Source: Metallyticus violacea (lineage: Eukaryota; Arthropoda; Insecta; Mantodea; Metallyticidae). Taken from it: a stretch of DNA of 64,000 nt. Both the position numbers and the translations under genes were made by a program. Location of the stretch: positions 165,515,001 to 165,579,000 of the forward strand of contig CM060833.1 in NCBI GenBank assembly GCA_030762175.1. Reading direction: 5' to 3'. Below are positions 1 through 11,737 of the stretch, in pieces (position 1 is the stretch's first letter; each line of letters begins with the position of its first letter). The notes under the pieces were generated by a model. It was not told the DNA's origin. It ran no database searches and saw only the letters and a list, made by a program, of their open reading frames with translations.

Positions 1-142
1 ACCTGTCTTGTGTTGGTGATAAATAACAACCTGATGTAGGCTGAAATTACAACTTACGTATTGCTAAATTTCTCCTTTTCACTTCGAGATTTTGTTGCTC
101 AGTCATTTGTCCTTCATGTGGTGACTTCATATGTTCCTAGTT

Positions 143-440
143 TAGTTGGTCCTGGGGTGTAGTGGTTACCATACTTGCCTCCTAAACCCAAAACGCGGGT
201 TCGAACCCGGCCAGGACCGATGGATTTTTCGGGCGTAAAAATCCTAAGTATGGCTTCCTTCGGAAGGGAAGTAAAGCCGTGGGTCCCGTGTCGTACATTT
301 ACGGCACGAAAAAGAACCTCAAGCCTGAAAGAGAGGCCTCTGAGCAAAATTTGTCGGCCGTTTCACGCCCTGAATTGAATGGGACGCTGATGACCTGAAC
401 TGTTAAAGAGCGTTCATAAATAAATCAATCAAAAAAAAAA
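143..440 (+). mobile_element. SINE-A copy 1, full length with target-site duplication
   Basis: Full-length tRNA-derived SINE. The head starts at 148 with ggtcctgg, has an A box (gtagtgg region) and a B box (ggttcgaaccc at about 199-209), and closes with ccaggacc. The pairing of the two ends and the spacing of the boxes look like a tRNA, most like Gly-tRNA (inference). The conserved body holds the stretch cctaagtatggcttccttcg and ends in cctgaa...taaagagcg, followed by taaatcaatc and an A run. The 10-bp repeat gttcctagtt lies on both sides (133-142 and 441-450), so this is a clean retroposition event. Transcription would come from the internal RNA polymerase III promoter, and movement would depend on the enzyme of a partner LINE that is not identified here. 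Confidence 0.93.
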
Positions 441-450
441 GTTCCTAGTT

Positions 451-1936
451 ATACAAGATTATTTTACAGTCTTTTCGTTGTTCCGTATGTATTTCACTAT
501 TCCTTTTCTCTGTATTTTTTTCTATTTATTTCTCTTTTAACTTGTTCTTCATTGCCCTACGGATACTTTAGCCTTCAGCAGTTAACGGAAAGTTGGCTTA
601 AAGAGGTCTTTGAAATAGAAGGGCTTCCATTTTCACTTTTACGTGACTGTGGGCACACTGCCCTGAAGTATAAAGTTTTCCTCGCAGCCCTTATTTGGTC
701 TTCCTCCCCTTTTTTTCTGTGGTGGCTTAACTCCGGCGAGGACAAGGTCCAGTGGAACAGTTAGGGCTTATCTCTTTATTTTATTCTCCCTGTCCCTCGC
801 CACTCTCAACAAAATCCGCATCTCTTTAAAGTAGCAAGGGAGAGGCAAATTTTCCCCGTGATAACTGCGTTCAATGACTGCTGTTAATTGCAAAGACAAG
901 CAGCACTTAGCTGAAGTATGTAAGTTGAACCGAGGTGGCATACCCCACACGAGTCCTCCAAATGAAAATCAAAAAGTTATGAGTACAACGTACAAAAATG
1001 AACCATGAAACTTTTTTGTCTTGGTTGTTACATGCTATTAAACGCCTCGCTTTATATTTATTCCAGAGATGCACAGTCATATGACTAAAGCAGAAATACC
1101 CACACCATAATAATATAATATGTATGTTGCTAAATTATTTATCATAATATTTCATGATTTGTAACAGTATGTAGATATCATGCGTATGTATATTACTATA
1201 TATATATATATATTACTATTCTGTGACTTTTCTTAGTGTTTTATCCATTTCTGCTTTTCTAATTATTGTTTATATATAAAATACGACATAATGTTATGTT
1301 AACACGTAGTTTGTATGTCAACAAAAGAGAAAGTTACAATAGTTTGGAAAGTCAAGCGGGTTATAAAACTCTGTACAATAAACACGAGGGTCTTGTATGG
1401 AAGCCCCCTTTTTAAAAGGACTGCCGTTGTAGGTTAATAAACTGAAGAACTTTTAAAACCATTTGGGGCTTTGACACTGATAGGGGGTTATACTGTTGGT
1501 CTTTAAACTAGCCAATGCCAACAAAATGTTTCAACTTTCAAAAATAACGAATGGCACGTGTGGCAGGTGAACATAAAACCTCCAGTGGAAAATTTATTTT
1601 TGAACTTTTAAAAGCAGACGCGAAACAAGCGCGAAATTTGCGCGTGCCTTTGTGGACCCCCTTTGGTGTTATTAAGTAAACGATTGCTGAATTTGGAGTT
1701 AATATATATGCAAGTGTTTGCTCTGTGGGGGGCAAGTAGTACTCAGTACGCCTTTATAAGATCTACACGCGGCAAGATACCCGCAGTTCTCAATGCGCAT
1801 TATAAGTTCGAACGTTGCCGAGGCACGCAGTTAACAAATTCTACTTCGAACGCAGGCACATAGTTCTGATACGTCAGTTAGGCAGTTTTTAAGTTTATAC
1901 TCAGCTTAAAAGTAGCAATCAGTTACAAGTTCTGAT
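451..1936. other. Unassigned AT-rich spacer
   Basis: No coding region or known repeat recognised. A short (TA)n run lies at 1197-1213. Open frames here are short and have no family resemblance. Confidence 0.5.
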
Positions 1937-1944
1937 ACATCATC

Positions 1945-2236
1945 GGTCCTGGTGATGTTGTGGTTACTATATTTGCCTCCTAAACCCAAGATTGCGGGTT
2001 CGAACCCGGCCAGGACCAATGGATTTTTTCGGGCGTAAAAATCCTAAGTATGGCTTCCTTCGGAAGGGAAGTAAAGCCGTGGGTCCCGTGTCTACATTTA
2101 CGGCACGGAAAAGAACCTCAAGCCTGAAAGAAGAGGCCTCTGAGCAAAATTTATCGGCCGTTTCATACCCTGAGCTGAATGGGTCACTGATAACCTGAGA
2201 TGTTAAAGAGCGTCCATAAATAAATCAATAAAAAAA
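1945..2236 (+). mobile_element. SINE-A copy 2
   Basis: Complete SINE-A with tRNA-like head (ggtcctgg start, B box ggttcgaaccc, ccaggacc close), body and A-rich end. The flanks gatacatca (1934-1942) and gacacatca (2239-2247) match at 8 of 9 positions and are the probable target-site duplication. A few base losses in the body (one in the cgtgtc-tacattta region) mark it as modestly diverged. Confidence 0.92.
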
Positions 2237-2247
2237 TCGACACATCA

Positions 2248-3464
2248 GTTTGCAGTTTTCAGTTTCACACGCCGCTGCAATGTCTGTAAGAGGCACTTGT
2301 GACATAGTTTCACTTCAAAGTTCTATTCGCGGCAGCTAAGTTTGTATTCAACGTAGCTAAATCTATCGTACGCAAACACCAGAGGACGCGAAAGATTTTT
2401 AACATAATACAGTACCAATATATGCTAATATATATTGTCGCATCGCGTGCTCATTTATACTATTGATCCCATTTCCCAGTCTTGTTGAGTACGAATCAAC
2501 AAAATAGTAGATTTCACCCTGAGACATTGTTGTCAGTGAAACGTATGCAACAACGCCGAAGCGACCATTTATCAGCTTACAAAACCGCTTCATAATTGGT
2601 ACACAACGTGGACTCACAAACAAAAGTTTCATAACTAGGTTCTAATTGTTGGGGCCGACTATACCGCTTCATTATTAACCTGCAGGAATCTTCTTCTTAA
2701 TGACTGAAACGTGAAAACATAGAATTCACCTAAAAACATCCCTTTGAAACGTTTCACTTATTCCACGGCTTAGAGTCAGGCAATTTAACTCCAAAAACAC
2801 AATTTTACAACAGGAAGAAAATAAAGTTGATATTGTTATTTAATTAATGATAACTCGTTTATTTCTGGATATATTATTTTAAATATATTACCACAAATAG
2901 AAGACGTACGTCGGAAAACTATTCCTCATGAGTCATTGTATTTTATTCACTGATATTATAAAGAAAAATTCACACTTTTCGGAGATAACGTCTATCACTC
3001 TTAACTGTAACGACAGATAAAAAGGGATAATCTTTGTCAGAAAATAGCACTATTATGACATAAATTAAACTTTATTAAGAAAAAACTTCTTGACAAAATG
3101 TATTGAATACACGAACAGTTTGCATCCAGCAATAGTTTTTCATACTGAATATTGTACACATTGTCCCTATTGGTCACTGAAAAAAAAATGTATTATAAAA
3201 ACAAAATTATTCATATAATGGAGAAAATGCTCATTACTGAACAATGTATACATGGTGATATTACGACACTGATCATAAATATATAAAATATTTTATTGAT
3301 AGTAACGGTTATGTAAAGCATAAACCGGGCAAGTTTTTTATTGGTGGTGGGAAAATAATAATTTTAAACGTGTTTTCAAAGTTCTGCGAAAAGTATCCGC
3401 ACTCGCAATAAAGGAAGTAGTAAACATAATCTCAGAGTTTACCGGTGTCATTATTACGTCGCTT
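2248..3464. other. Unassigned spacer
   Basis: No gene recognised. The 13-mer ggagataacgtct at 2981-2993 reappears as its exact reverse complement at 4312-4324, framing the transposon remnant that follows. Confidence 0.45.
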
Positions 3465-4182
3465 AAACTGGGTGAGCAATGCTTGACGCAACCGCGGGAC
3501 CAGCCGGCAGTGCTCTGTCGGCGTAGGCGGGGAGTATATTTTCCCTCCGCTGCGCGACTTCCGTGTGAGTTGAAATCTTGCGCAAGTAGAATACGTTTGT
3601 TAAGCAACGCAATACAGTGTATTGAGTGAATGTATCAAGTAAAATGGGGCAATACAGAGAGTATATTGATACATGATTCATACGTGCGTTCAGAATCAGC
3701 GCGTGCTGTAAGGAGATTATTTCAAAAGGAATTTCCTGAGGTTTACGTTACTAATCGGATTTCGATTTATCAATTAGTAAATACATTTCGTGAAATGGGA
3801 AGTGTTTATCTCAGGGGCGGCATTAAAAGAGAAAGAGTACAAAACAAATCCACACACTTTAGATGAACTTAAAATTCGTCAAGAAATTGTTGCCATTTCT
3901 CAGAGGAAACTGCAGAGTGTAATGAGCAATTTCCTAAGCAGGTGTCAGAAATGCTTGAACAACGAAGGGAGGCAGTTTCAGCATTTCCTGGCTTAATATA
4001 CGTGAGTAATTTGCTTTTATTTCAAGTGTTTATGCTATGTATGTTAGAAATAAATTACGTGACAACCCGTACTATATTTAGTGCGGACTTCACGTCACTC
4101 GCACCGCCTACACAGCAGCCAGCCTCGCCGCCGGCCGCACGCCGCGAAAACGGTTGCTTGAAGGACCGTTCACCCGTGTTTC
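3465..4182 (+). mobile_element. Internally deleted DNA transposon with imperfect terminal inverted repeats
   Basis: A 718-bp element. The left end (from aaactgggtgagcaatgctt at 3465) and the reverse complement of the right end (from 4182, aaacacgggtgaacggtcc) share an imperfect inverted repeat that continues through a GC-rich zone (gcaaccg, then gtaggcgg). Between the ends is a transposase remnant that lacks its catalytic core (separate entry). It resembles a non-autonomous deletion derivative of a Tc1/mariner-superfamily element. Exact ends and the target duplication are not certain. Confidence 0.6.
3630..3996 (+). pseudogene. Transposase remnant: N-terminal helix-turn-helix joined to C-terminal tail, DDE core missing
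   Basis: The first frame (3630-3866) reads like the DUF4817-type helix-turn-helix domain found at the N terminus of many arthropod transposases; visible blocks are SARAVRRLFQKEFPEVYVTN and LVNTFREMGSV. After a +1 frame change near 3810 the reading continues as NPHTLDELKIRQEIVAISQ and then NFLSRCQKCLNNEGRQFQHFL, which matches the extreme C terminus of the same proteins. A full-length family member would carry several hundred residues with the DDE catalytic domain between these blocks. Here that part is absent, so the product cannot be a transposase. The family match is from memory of conserved motifs and was not searched. Confidence 0.65.
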
Positions 4183-5205
4183 TGACAACTGGACAGTATC
4201 CTTGGTGCGAATTTCGGAATGATACATTATGTTTGTGGATGTTAGGATTACTCTAAGAGTGAACAGAAAGTAGTTAACAGTTCTGTGATCCTAAACAATT
4301 ATTAGAAACCAAGACGTTATCTCCAAATGTTCTTTAAACTACTAGAAATATCAGAATAACTTTTTAAGGGTTGAAAGAACTCGTATTTGTGGTAATAAAA
4401 ATGCCTTCAACTGATTTTTTTCTTTTCTTTCTTTCTTTTTTTTTTTTTTTTTCAGAGTTAACGTTAATTGACTCTAAGCCTTCGATTTGACAAAATTAAA
4501 GGTTATCTACACACCCTAGAGGCCTTCTGAAGCTTAATATGTAGCTAGCAATTAATAAATCTGCCGTAGCAAATTATCTTGCTGTGTAATTTCATCTGCC
4601 ATTTGAATATCACGCTTGAAACTTTCTCTGGCTCCCGACATATTCATTAATCAGGCATCAGTTTAAATCAAATGGAAAATAAGGTAAGAAGTTTTATATC
4701 AAAACCTTTCTTCTGCAAATATAGCTATACATAGTTCGTTGTAGTAATGGGCAAGCTGGGGAAAAAAAAAAACAAAACAAAAACGGATGTGGCTAATTTT
4801 CTACAAACGAGAGAAGTTCTTTTTGTGAGAAATCACAATTTTACATACATACGCAAATTATATTTTGTGGGGAATGATATATTTTCAGATTAAACGCAAA
4901 TTATCGTTATTAATATTATTGTTGTTGTTTATAAAACATGAAGGTCTAAAACTCAGAGCGAACCGTTTAGCACAGTAGATGCAAGAGAGAGTGTAAAACA
5001 GTTGAGACTCGCTCCTGATACACACTTCGACCAGTTTGTCTAAGGGAACAAGTAAGGGAAGGGTGAGATACGGGTTGGACATCAAAATTAAGGAAAGGCT
5101 TAGACAAAACTTGGTATTTGCTTAAGGGGAGATCACATTACGCAAAATAGTTGGAAAATAGTTAACAGACGGTTGCTAGATACAGGTACACAAAATACTG
5201 AGATT
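4183..5205. other. Unassigned spacer with pyrimidine tract
   Basis: No gene recognised. A T-rich tract with scattered C lies at 4414-4452, and an A-rich simple stretch lies at about 4762-4782. Confidence 0.5.
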
Positions 5206-5595
5206 CAATGCGCAGAAAAAAATATTACAGGTTAAAATGGACCCGGTGTGGGAGAGGGGGGATTATTTAGATATCTGTGGCAGGGAAGAAAGAAGTGGTC
5301 TCGCATTGTTCAGATTAGGTGCTTGGAAAGGAAACAAAACAGTTAATGCTTTCGGGGAAAGAGTTTGTCCACTGTGAGGAGAAAGCTATACCTGGAGGTA
5401 TATTTGGCAGAATACAGGGAAACGGAGATTTTAAGAAATGAGCATTTATCACCGCAATTTATGAGTCCCAATACAAGTTTGAACATCTTCCGGGAAGTGT
5501 TGGTGCATGCGAGATACTCACACAATTTGGAAATATTTCTAGAGAAGAGCCGACAAAGAAGGTTAATGACTATAATGAAGAGAGGGGAGTTGGAG
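5206..5595 (+). pseudogene. Non-LTR retrotransposon, 3' end of the reverse-transcriptase ORF (degenerate)
   Basis: Reads in one frame to a stop at about 5376 as ...ERSGLALFRLGAWKGNK... followed by GERVCPL, the typical 'RLGAWKGN ... CPLC' region near the C terminus of arthropod jockey/R1-like ORF2 proteins. One frame over, from 5365, it continues with REKL-like text ending in NTSLNIFREVLVHARYSHNL and LEKSRQRR, which fits the final helical segment of those proteins. At least one frameshift and one stop are present. No upstream polymerase domain is visible, so this is a 5'-truncated relic, as expected for target-primed reverse transcription. Clade assignment is inference. Confidence 0.6.
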
Positions 5596-5610
5596 AGGGG
5601 GGGTGAGTAA

Positions 5611-8600
5611 ATGAGGGGGGCTTAAGAGTAATTCTTATTTATGTATACATCTTTATGCTTTTAAATGTGTTAATTATTCTTGCAACACTAATAAGTTTAT
5701 TATAAGAGAGAAACGTTAAATCAACAACAAAAGCAAACATGACGATGGTGTTGAAACATCGACATTGAAAATTGTGACAGCTTCTGTTCCGTATGGGACA
5801 TCAATGGAAATAATATGAGCAAGTCGAGAATCCCGAAAAACGTCAGATAATAGAATGCATCTTGCATTAAATATGAGTTTGAATCAAATAAGTGACCCAC
5901 CTCTTCTCCTCTCTGTATTATTTGCAACCACACTCTATCGAATAACTGTGTGAAATCATCCCTAACTTTGCAGACTCTTGGTAACCAATCACGGCGAGTA
6001 CAAGGATACATCAGTTGAATTTTTCAGGGGGAAAAAATAAACAGCACAAACGTATTCCGCAGTTAACTCTCTTTTGTTCTTAACGCTTTGATTATATAAG
6101 CTGAAATGTTAGACAAAAATTCTGCTAAAGAAATAAACTCAATTGTGAAACAGGTGAATTCATTATAAGGCACAGGATGTTGAAAAAATAGTAGAAAACT
6201 TTGACATAAGGTTTGCGATTGATCCGTAGATATAGCTGACGATGCCAAGCTACTTCGGAATTTTTCTGATGAAATTCTAGAATGTAAATAATTACTAGAA
6301 CGTACAACGAAAGAGGATACTTGAAATTTCTTTATAATTTTTTAAGATTAAAATTAAATTCGTGGGATAGACGGGTCAGAACAGGTAGTAATTGCAGAAT
6401 TAACCACAAGATAATTTGAAACATTATACATCGAACAAATAGCTTCTGCTTTACATGAAACGCTGAAAATTGCTGTAAAATTAGTCAGTTTTACCCAGTC
6501 TTTTGTACTGAGTTCGCATCTGTTTAAAAAATAGTGCAAGGAGATGGGATCCATGCACTCTCGTCAACTGTTTTTTGCATACCGAGGTGCGAAGGACGCC
6601 TATTGATTCCCCTTTTTGAGTTGAAAAATTTAAATCTGGAGACGTATTTTGCAGATGAAGGGTAAATTTTCTCAACTAGCTTACTTGACGGATATATTCT
6701 ACAAATTTAACTATCTGAATGACGGAAATATTGTTGAAGCCCGTGAGAAAGTGGAGGTATTTATAAAAAGTTTACTTTGGATTGGCTGCGTTAACAAGGT
6801 AGTTTTACCAAAATGTGTTTGAACATAATGGACAAAATGAGGTTCGTATTATTGAGGTGGTGTTTTTGGAACTAGATAAATGCCACCTGTATATCTCAGG
6901 CCACATTATTTCTTTAAATATTTTCCAGAAATTCAGAAAGAAGATAACAATTAAATTGGATTAGAAATCCTTTTTCCACTAACATTATCCACTTTTGAGA
7001 TACTTCCATAAAATTAAAAGAAAATCTGCTAGAAATGTCCTTTTATAATGCGCTGGAAATAACATTCCAAAACGTATCAATTGCAACTTCACATTTAGGC
7101 CCGCAAAGAGTGTATGAAACATAGTGACACTGTTATAACACACCTTCTGTCATTCTTCTATGTTTATTAGCGGTATCTCTGTATATAGCAATCAGAACGA
7201 AACCCAGAAACACCACTGATACCCGCATTCACATAAACTCAGCCATGAACGGCGTGCAGAAAACAAGCTGTCATTTCATTAATAGGATAGAAACATTGAA
7301 CTTTCATAATATAATAAGATATTTTATGGTATTTTCGTAACGTAGTTCCTTTATTTATTTAATAGCATGATTCTCCAGGGTTATATAATAAAATATAAAT
7401 GTTTTAATTTATTAGACATAGTCATGTATCATTTTAATTAAACATAATCTGGGGGTACAATCTTCAGTGAACTGGAGGGTCTAGTATTAACATCATAGCA
7501 TTGAATGTATAGTTACAAACAATTAATTAGGGGTAAACTGAAAGATAATACAGATTTAAGACATACGTTTACTGAGGTAAAGTTAATTAGAATCAAATCG
7601 AAGGGAACTATTTGTTCTGGAGGGAGTTTTCAAGTAGATAAACCTTCATTTAACGTATACCGTCATAGTTTCCTTGGCAACACATCTATCGACAATAAAC
7701 TGAGGAGGCAGGTCAGCTCTAGATTCTCAAAGAAAGCCATGAAAGTATCGTAACAATTTACTTGTGTTAAGAAGCATTCCTGTGCACTCAATTGTATAAA
7801 CAAATCAGTAAGTATACAGTTTGCAAAACGCAGAATCAAAACTTGAATACAACTTTCTACTATTACGTCCTGTATATTACGGATTGGGAATGAAATGTAA
7901 TATCATATCTCCCATTTAGGAATGAAAGTTGTTAATGTTTTGTGTGTTTTATATATGTTTTGAATGCAATTATTCTTATAGTTATTAACATTGTCCAAGA
8001 ATGTATTGCAATTAAAACGCAAATATTGCACAAATATGGTAACAATGTACTGTAAAAAAGCAAATATTGCAAAATAATGCCGTCATATATTTAAATCCAT
8101 AAATTTTCTAAACCAGTGATGAACAACTTAAAAAAATATCTTAGATTTGGCCACAGAATGCAACAATTTCTAGAAGAAGCAAAAAAGCGCTACCTAGGAA
8201 GTTCCTCCGGAAATAATAGTACAAGCGTGCTGCCTTGAGCCAATGCAGTGTTTAGTTTTCAGTCAGTGGAGTGGAGAGCCCGTACTATAAACCAGTTTTA
8301 AAAGTAAAGTGTACATATGTGCGTACTATAAGTGAAAACTACAAGCGTTCTGAACTACACAATGAGGAAGTGAGGTTTGTATACACAAACAAAAGTGCAT
8401 GTGTCTATTTAATGATTCAAAACATTCGAAAGTGACATGCGTAAATGGAGAGAACTTGACAGCAGGAAAAGTAGCTCTGGAGGTGGTAAAGACTGTCCAA
8501 AAGCAAAGCTCAGGAAGACATGGATTCTCGACCCAATAAGTTGAGAAGAAGCAGTTTGTAATCGACGTCAAATGGGGTAAGCAACATGTTAAATAAAGTT

Positions 8601-9214
8601 ATGCCACCCGTAATAAAATGTGTTTACAGTTGTTGCTCCCACAATTGCTAAAAGTATGAATGAAAGTATATCCTCAGTTGCTTGAAAGATAAAATGAAAT
8701 ATTATTAATTGTAAATTAAAATTCTGTTTTTTTAATAATGCCAAACGTTTTCTTATTTATACGTACACCATTAATTTGAAATTCTTTGTTTTGAGAGCAA
8801 TTTTTTGGAGACTGTATTTTCTTGTTGTCTTAAGTTTTTCTCTCCACTTTACACAATCCTCTTTTAGTGAGATTATTTGAATTACGGGTCACCTGAAGGC
8901 TTTTCTCGGTGCATAAGCCGGCTAGTAGTTCTCATGGGCTGTATTGTGTTCGTCTCTCTAGCATCAAAATGCGTTAACTTTAGGACAGAAAAAAACGTTT
9001 TTGGTAGACTTTAGGCATGTTTTATCTCAATTTTGAGAGAGCAGTCCATGTAGCGTTCAAATGCTTAATGCGAATTTCATTCAGGTGCATTAATGAAAAA
9101 AGGATATACAAATTTCCAATAAGGATTACATAAATTACTTTTTTATTATTACCGTTTTTTCTCTTTAGTTATTTCCAGATAAAATAAGTGCGCTCTTGCA
9201 TTGCTAGTGTGTCT
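5611..9214. other. Long unassigned AT-rich region
   Basis: About 3.6 kb in which I recognise no gene, SINE or transposon. The minus-strand frames around 5720-6675 and the plus frame at 7505-7753 show no family motif. An old element too decayed to read by eye cannot be excluded. Confidence 0.45.
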
Positions 9215-9490
9215 GTTCTGGTGGTCTAGTGGTAGCCATACTTGCCTCGTAGACCCAAGATCGCGGGTTCAATCCCGATGGATTTTTCGGGCATAAAAAT
9301 CCTAAGTATGGTTTCCTTCGAAAGGGAAGTAAAGCCTTGGGTCCCGTGTCATAGATTTACTACATGTAAAAGAACCTCAAGCTTGAAAAAAGAGACCTTT
9401 GAGCAAAATTTGTCGACCGTTTCACGCCCTGAATTGAATGGGACGCTGATGACCTGACGTGTTAAAGAGCCTCGGTAAATAAAGCAAAAA
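9215..9490 (+). mobile_element. SINE-A copy 3 with a small head deletion
   Basis: The head starts tgttctggtggtctagtgg and retains a B box (ggttcaatccc), but the sequence jumps from cccg directly to atggatttttcggg, so the segment that would close the tRNA-like acceptor is lost. Body and tail are otherwise complete. No clear target duplication; probably an older copy. Confidence 0.88.
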
Positions 9491-9930
9491 TTGAAAACAT
9501 TACTGGCACTTATAGCTTGAACTATTTACAAGTTTTCACTGGCTACATTTACGAAAAATTTATTTCTGTGTCTACTATATTTCCTCCCAGCACATGAGCT
9601 GCTGAACATTCCGTAGATTTTAGAACAAATGAAAAGAATATTTTTCTCACGAACAGCTCTTTTCCTCACACACCACTGTGCTGTGTTATTTTTGCATATG
9701 AAACGAACGTAAATCAGAAGTAATTAAAATGAAAGAATTGAGTTTAACACCGCCGTAAATCACCAAAGAAAAAGAACCTGAGTTAATTAAATAGCGTAAA
9801 ATATTTAATATTGAAAAACTGACGTTAATGCTTCATGTTTTATATCGTTACAGCACTAATGGTCTATGACTATGGCTTGCTTATAAAAAGGAACATATGG
9901 TGTCACTTATATTGGCAAATCCCAAGCCTA
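9491..9930. other. Unassigned spacer
   Basis: No gene or repeat recognised. Confidence 0.45.
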
Positions 9931-9934
9931 CGCA

Positions 9935-10315
9935 GTGTTTAAACTGTTTCGTTCCAGAGACCCGCAAAGCGAGATTAGGCTTAAAAGCTTTAACCCCTTT
10001 TTCTTTTGCATGAAAAGTTTGGTGTCCTTCATCATATTGCTCGTGCGGTCTACCACTTATATTTTAAAACGCAATTTTCAAGGGTTAGAAGTTGACCATC
10101 AACTGAGCTGGAACAGACATATAGGTAGCATAATTTCCAAGCTCAGTTCTTCGTCTTAAGAAATCTTAAAAAAAAGAAAACGTTCTTAAACCAGATAGGT
10201 TTGATTATTGTGAACTCCGCTTACTTTCTGATATGCGGAATAATATTTTGGGGCGGCAATTCTATGCTACAAAAGTGTGTTCATTCTACAAGAATGAACA
10301 TTAAAAATGTCATGC
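9935..10315 (+). pseudogene. Non-LTR reverse-transcriptase C-terminal fragment (degenerate)
   Basis: From about 10080 the frame reads QGLEVDHQLSWNRHIGSIIS, which fits the 'FLG(V/I).(L)D..LSW..HI' block that follows the reverse-transcriptase catalytic domain. After a frame change the sequence near 10160-10300 reads ...FLNQIGLIIVNSAYFLICGI and then FWGGNSMLQK, which fits the 'VYYS...(Y)GI.FWG.S' block of jockey-like elements. The catalytic palm is not visible, and the upstream frame from 9935 is only weakly similar. It is a dead fragment. Which LINE clade it belongs to is not settled. Confidence 0.55.
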
Positions 10316-10333
10316 TGGTACTTGTTTGCGTGT

Positions 10334-10407
10334 CACACTAATTGGTTGCTGGTGTGGTTTACACTAAGTGGCTACTGACACCTGTTAGCGACCACACTAA
10401 TTGGTTG
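10334..10407 (+). repeat. Three degenerate copies of a short direct repeat
   Basis: cacactaattggttg occurs at 10334-10348 and again at 10393-10407, with a diverged form (tacactaagtggcta) at 10360-10374. Period is about 26-33 bp. Confidence 0.6.
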
Positions 10408-10436
10408 AATATGGGCATTTTCTTAACCAAAGATCG

Positions 10437-10438
<2 letters not shown>

Positions 10439-10474
<36 letters not shown>

Positions 10475-10482
10475 TATAAAAT
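10439..10482. repeat. (AT)n microsatellite
   Basis: Alternating AT run of about 28 bases, then an imperfect aaaatatatataaaataa stretch that abuts the 3' end of the next SINE-A. It may have grown from that SINE's A/T-rich tail. Confidence 0.9.
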
Positions 10483-10483
10483 A

Positions 10484-10670
10484 AGGACGCTCTTTAACAT
10501 CTCTGGTCATCAGCGTTCTATTCAATTCAGGACGTGAAACGGCCGATTAAATTTGCTCAGAGGTCTCTTCTTTCAGGCTTGAGGTTCTTTTTCATGCCGT
10601 AAATATACGACACGGGACCCACGGCTTACGATTTTTACGCCCGAAAAAATCCATCCATCCTGGCCGGGTG
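10484..10670 (-). mobile_element. SINE-A copy 4, truncated and internally deleted
   Basis: Minus-strand copy. The tail (ggacgctctttaacatctc) and body are present, but the block containing the cttccgaaggaagc palindrome is missing (acggcttacg runs straight into atttttacgcccg). The tRNA-like head is lost after tggccgggt. It cannot be transcribed from an internal promoter. Confidence 0.88.
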
Positions 10671-10843
10671 GTTAGAACGCAATAACTAGTGTAATTGTAA
10701 ATAACATGTTCCCCTTTATATATTGGCAAAATACGTTCTTCTCGTTTTTAATGTTCATTTATTATTATTTATTGCTTTTTATTTTTATCATTGTTGCTCT
10801 TTCTAATTATGTATGATATTTAAGCATATACGGTCGACGACCC

Positions 10844-11119
10844 ATGCTGGGCTTCATTTGGATGACGGTTCAGGGGAACAGAAAGAGCGCATGGAGGAAG
10901 GTTAAGAACTGCTTGTGGGGTATGGATAGTAAGACAATAGTGCAATGCAGAGAAAGGGTTTCGCTGGAAGTACAATCGGAGCTAAAATATGAATTGGGGA
11001 TGAAGCAGTACAACAAAACAGGAGTCAAACTCACGTGGCGCAGACTAGGGGCATGGGGGATAATTAAGATCACTGGTGACATGAGCGGAGAATTTTATCC
11101 ATTTGTGAGGAGTGGGAAT
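10844..11119 (+). pseudogene. Non-LTR ORF2 C-terminal fragment, cut by SINE-B
   Basis: An open frame of about 90 codons has text such as VSLEVQSELKYELGMKQY followed by TWRRLGAWGI. This resembles the region just before the 'RLGA(W).. ... CPLC' motif of arthropod jockey/R1-like ORF2 proteins, and so recalls the relic at 5206-5595. Charged, Trp-rich, helical composition fits. It has no polymerase domain, and the frame stops beside the SINE-B copy that follows. Moderate confidence because the match rests on a short motif. Confidence 0.45.
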
Positions 11120-11121
11120 CT

Positions 11122-11406
11122 GTTTTTTAATAGTGTTTAGCGCCCGCTTTTACTACAGAGGTACCATAGACGGTGGACACTGATGATACATGAGATGAAA
11201 TGATATATTGGCAAAGGATTTTTTTATTTTAATGAAGGAAACGTTCCAGGCTTAAGTTTAGGGTACCTCCCCAGCAATTGCCATTTATGAGGAAAAAGGA
11301 AAACCTGGAAAAAACCTTAGACTGAGGGGACAGTCCTGGTGAGAAACGAACTCCAGAACTGCCGCTCACGCGTCCGTGCCTTAAAGACCTCGGCTATCCA
11401 TGGCGG
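11122..11406 (-). mobile_element. SINE-B copy 1
   Basis: Minus-strand copy. It begins with the reversed tail (agtgtttagcgcccgctttt), passes the conserved body and ends in the reversed Ser/Leu-tRNA-like head (cctcggctatccatggcg). The B box is mutated (aacgaactccag), so it is an older copy. Confidence 0.9.
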
Positions 11407-11737
11407 GAGCATAAAGTTGATGTTTACATTTTTGTTAAAAGCATAAAATTACTATCTTTAAAACTGATAACAGCATACTGACCTGTGTTTTAAGAAATGT
11501 TGAAAAAGTATGCCCTTCAGCGCCAATAGATAGCCATCTCTGTGTAGGAAATTGCTGTTGTTGACCTATTTTCTTCCGTAAGAATGTATTTCTTGTCATT
11601 GAATGATCCTGCCTCCGGTAGCCTTTTAGCAAGCTGGCTAATAGTTCCTGCATATGAAACACGATCACCAGACATTTTTCTTGCGAATCGCGTCATCACT
11701 TTTCTGCAAGAATCCGTTTTCAGTGTGTATCGCACAT

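Noticed and set aside
148..225. tRNA-like head as a free-standing tRNA gene
   Set aside because: The same head recurs in 13 places fused to the same body and has an oversized anticodon region; it is a SINE promoter. The same applies to the heads of SINE-B and SINE-C.
148..378. Short open frames that repeat in every SINE-A copy
   Set aside because: They follow the SINE body in several frames and both strands and differ in length between copies; no sign of protein-level constraint.
4414..4456. Polypyrimidine tract ending in ttcag, like a 3' splice site
   Set aside because: No open exon with recognisable content follows and no partner donor site was seen; simple T-rich repeat is enough to explain it.
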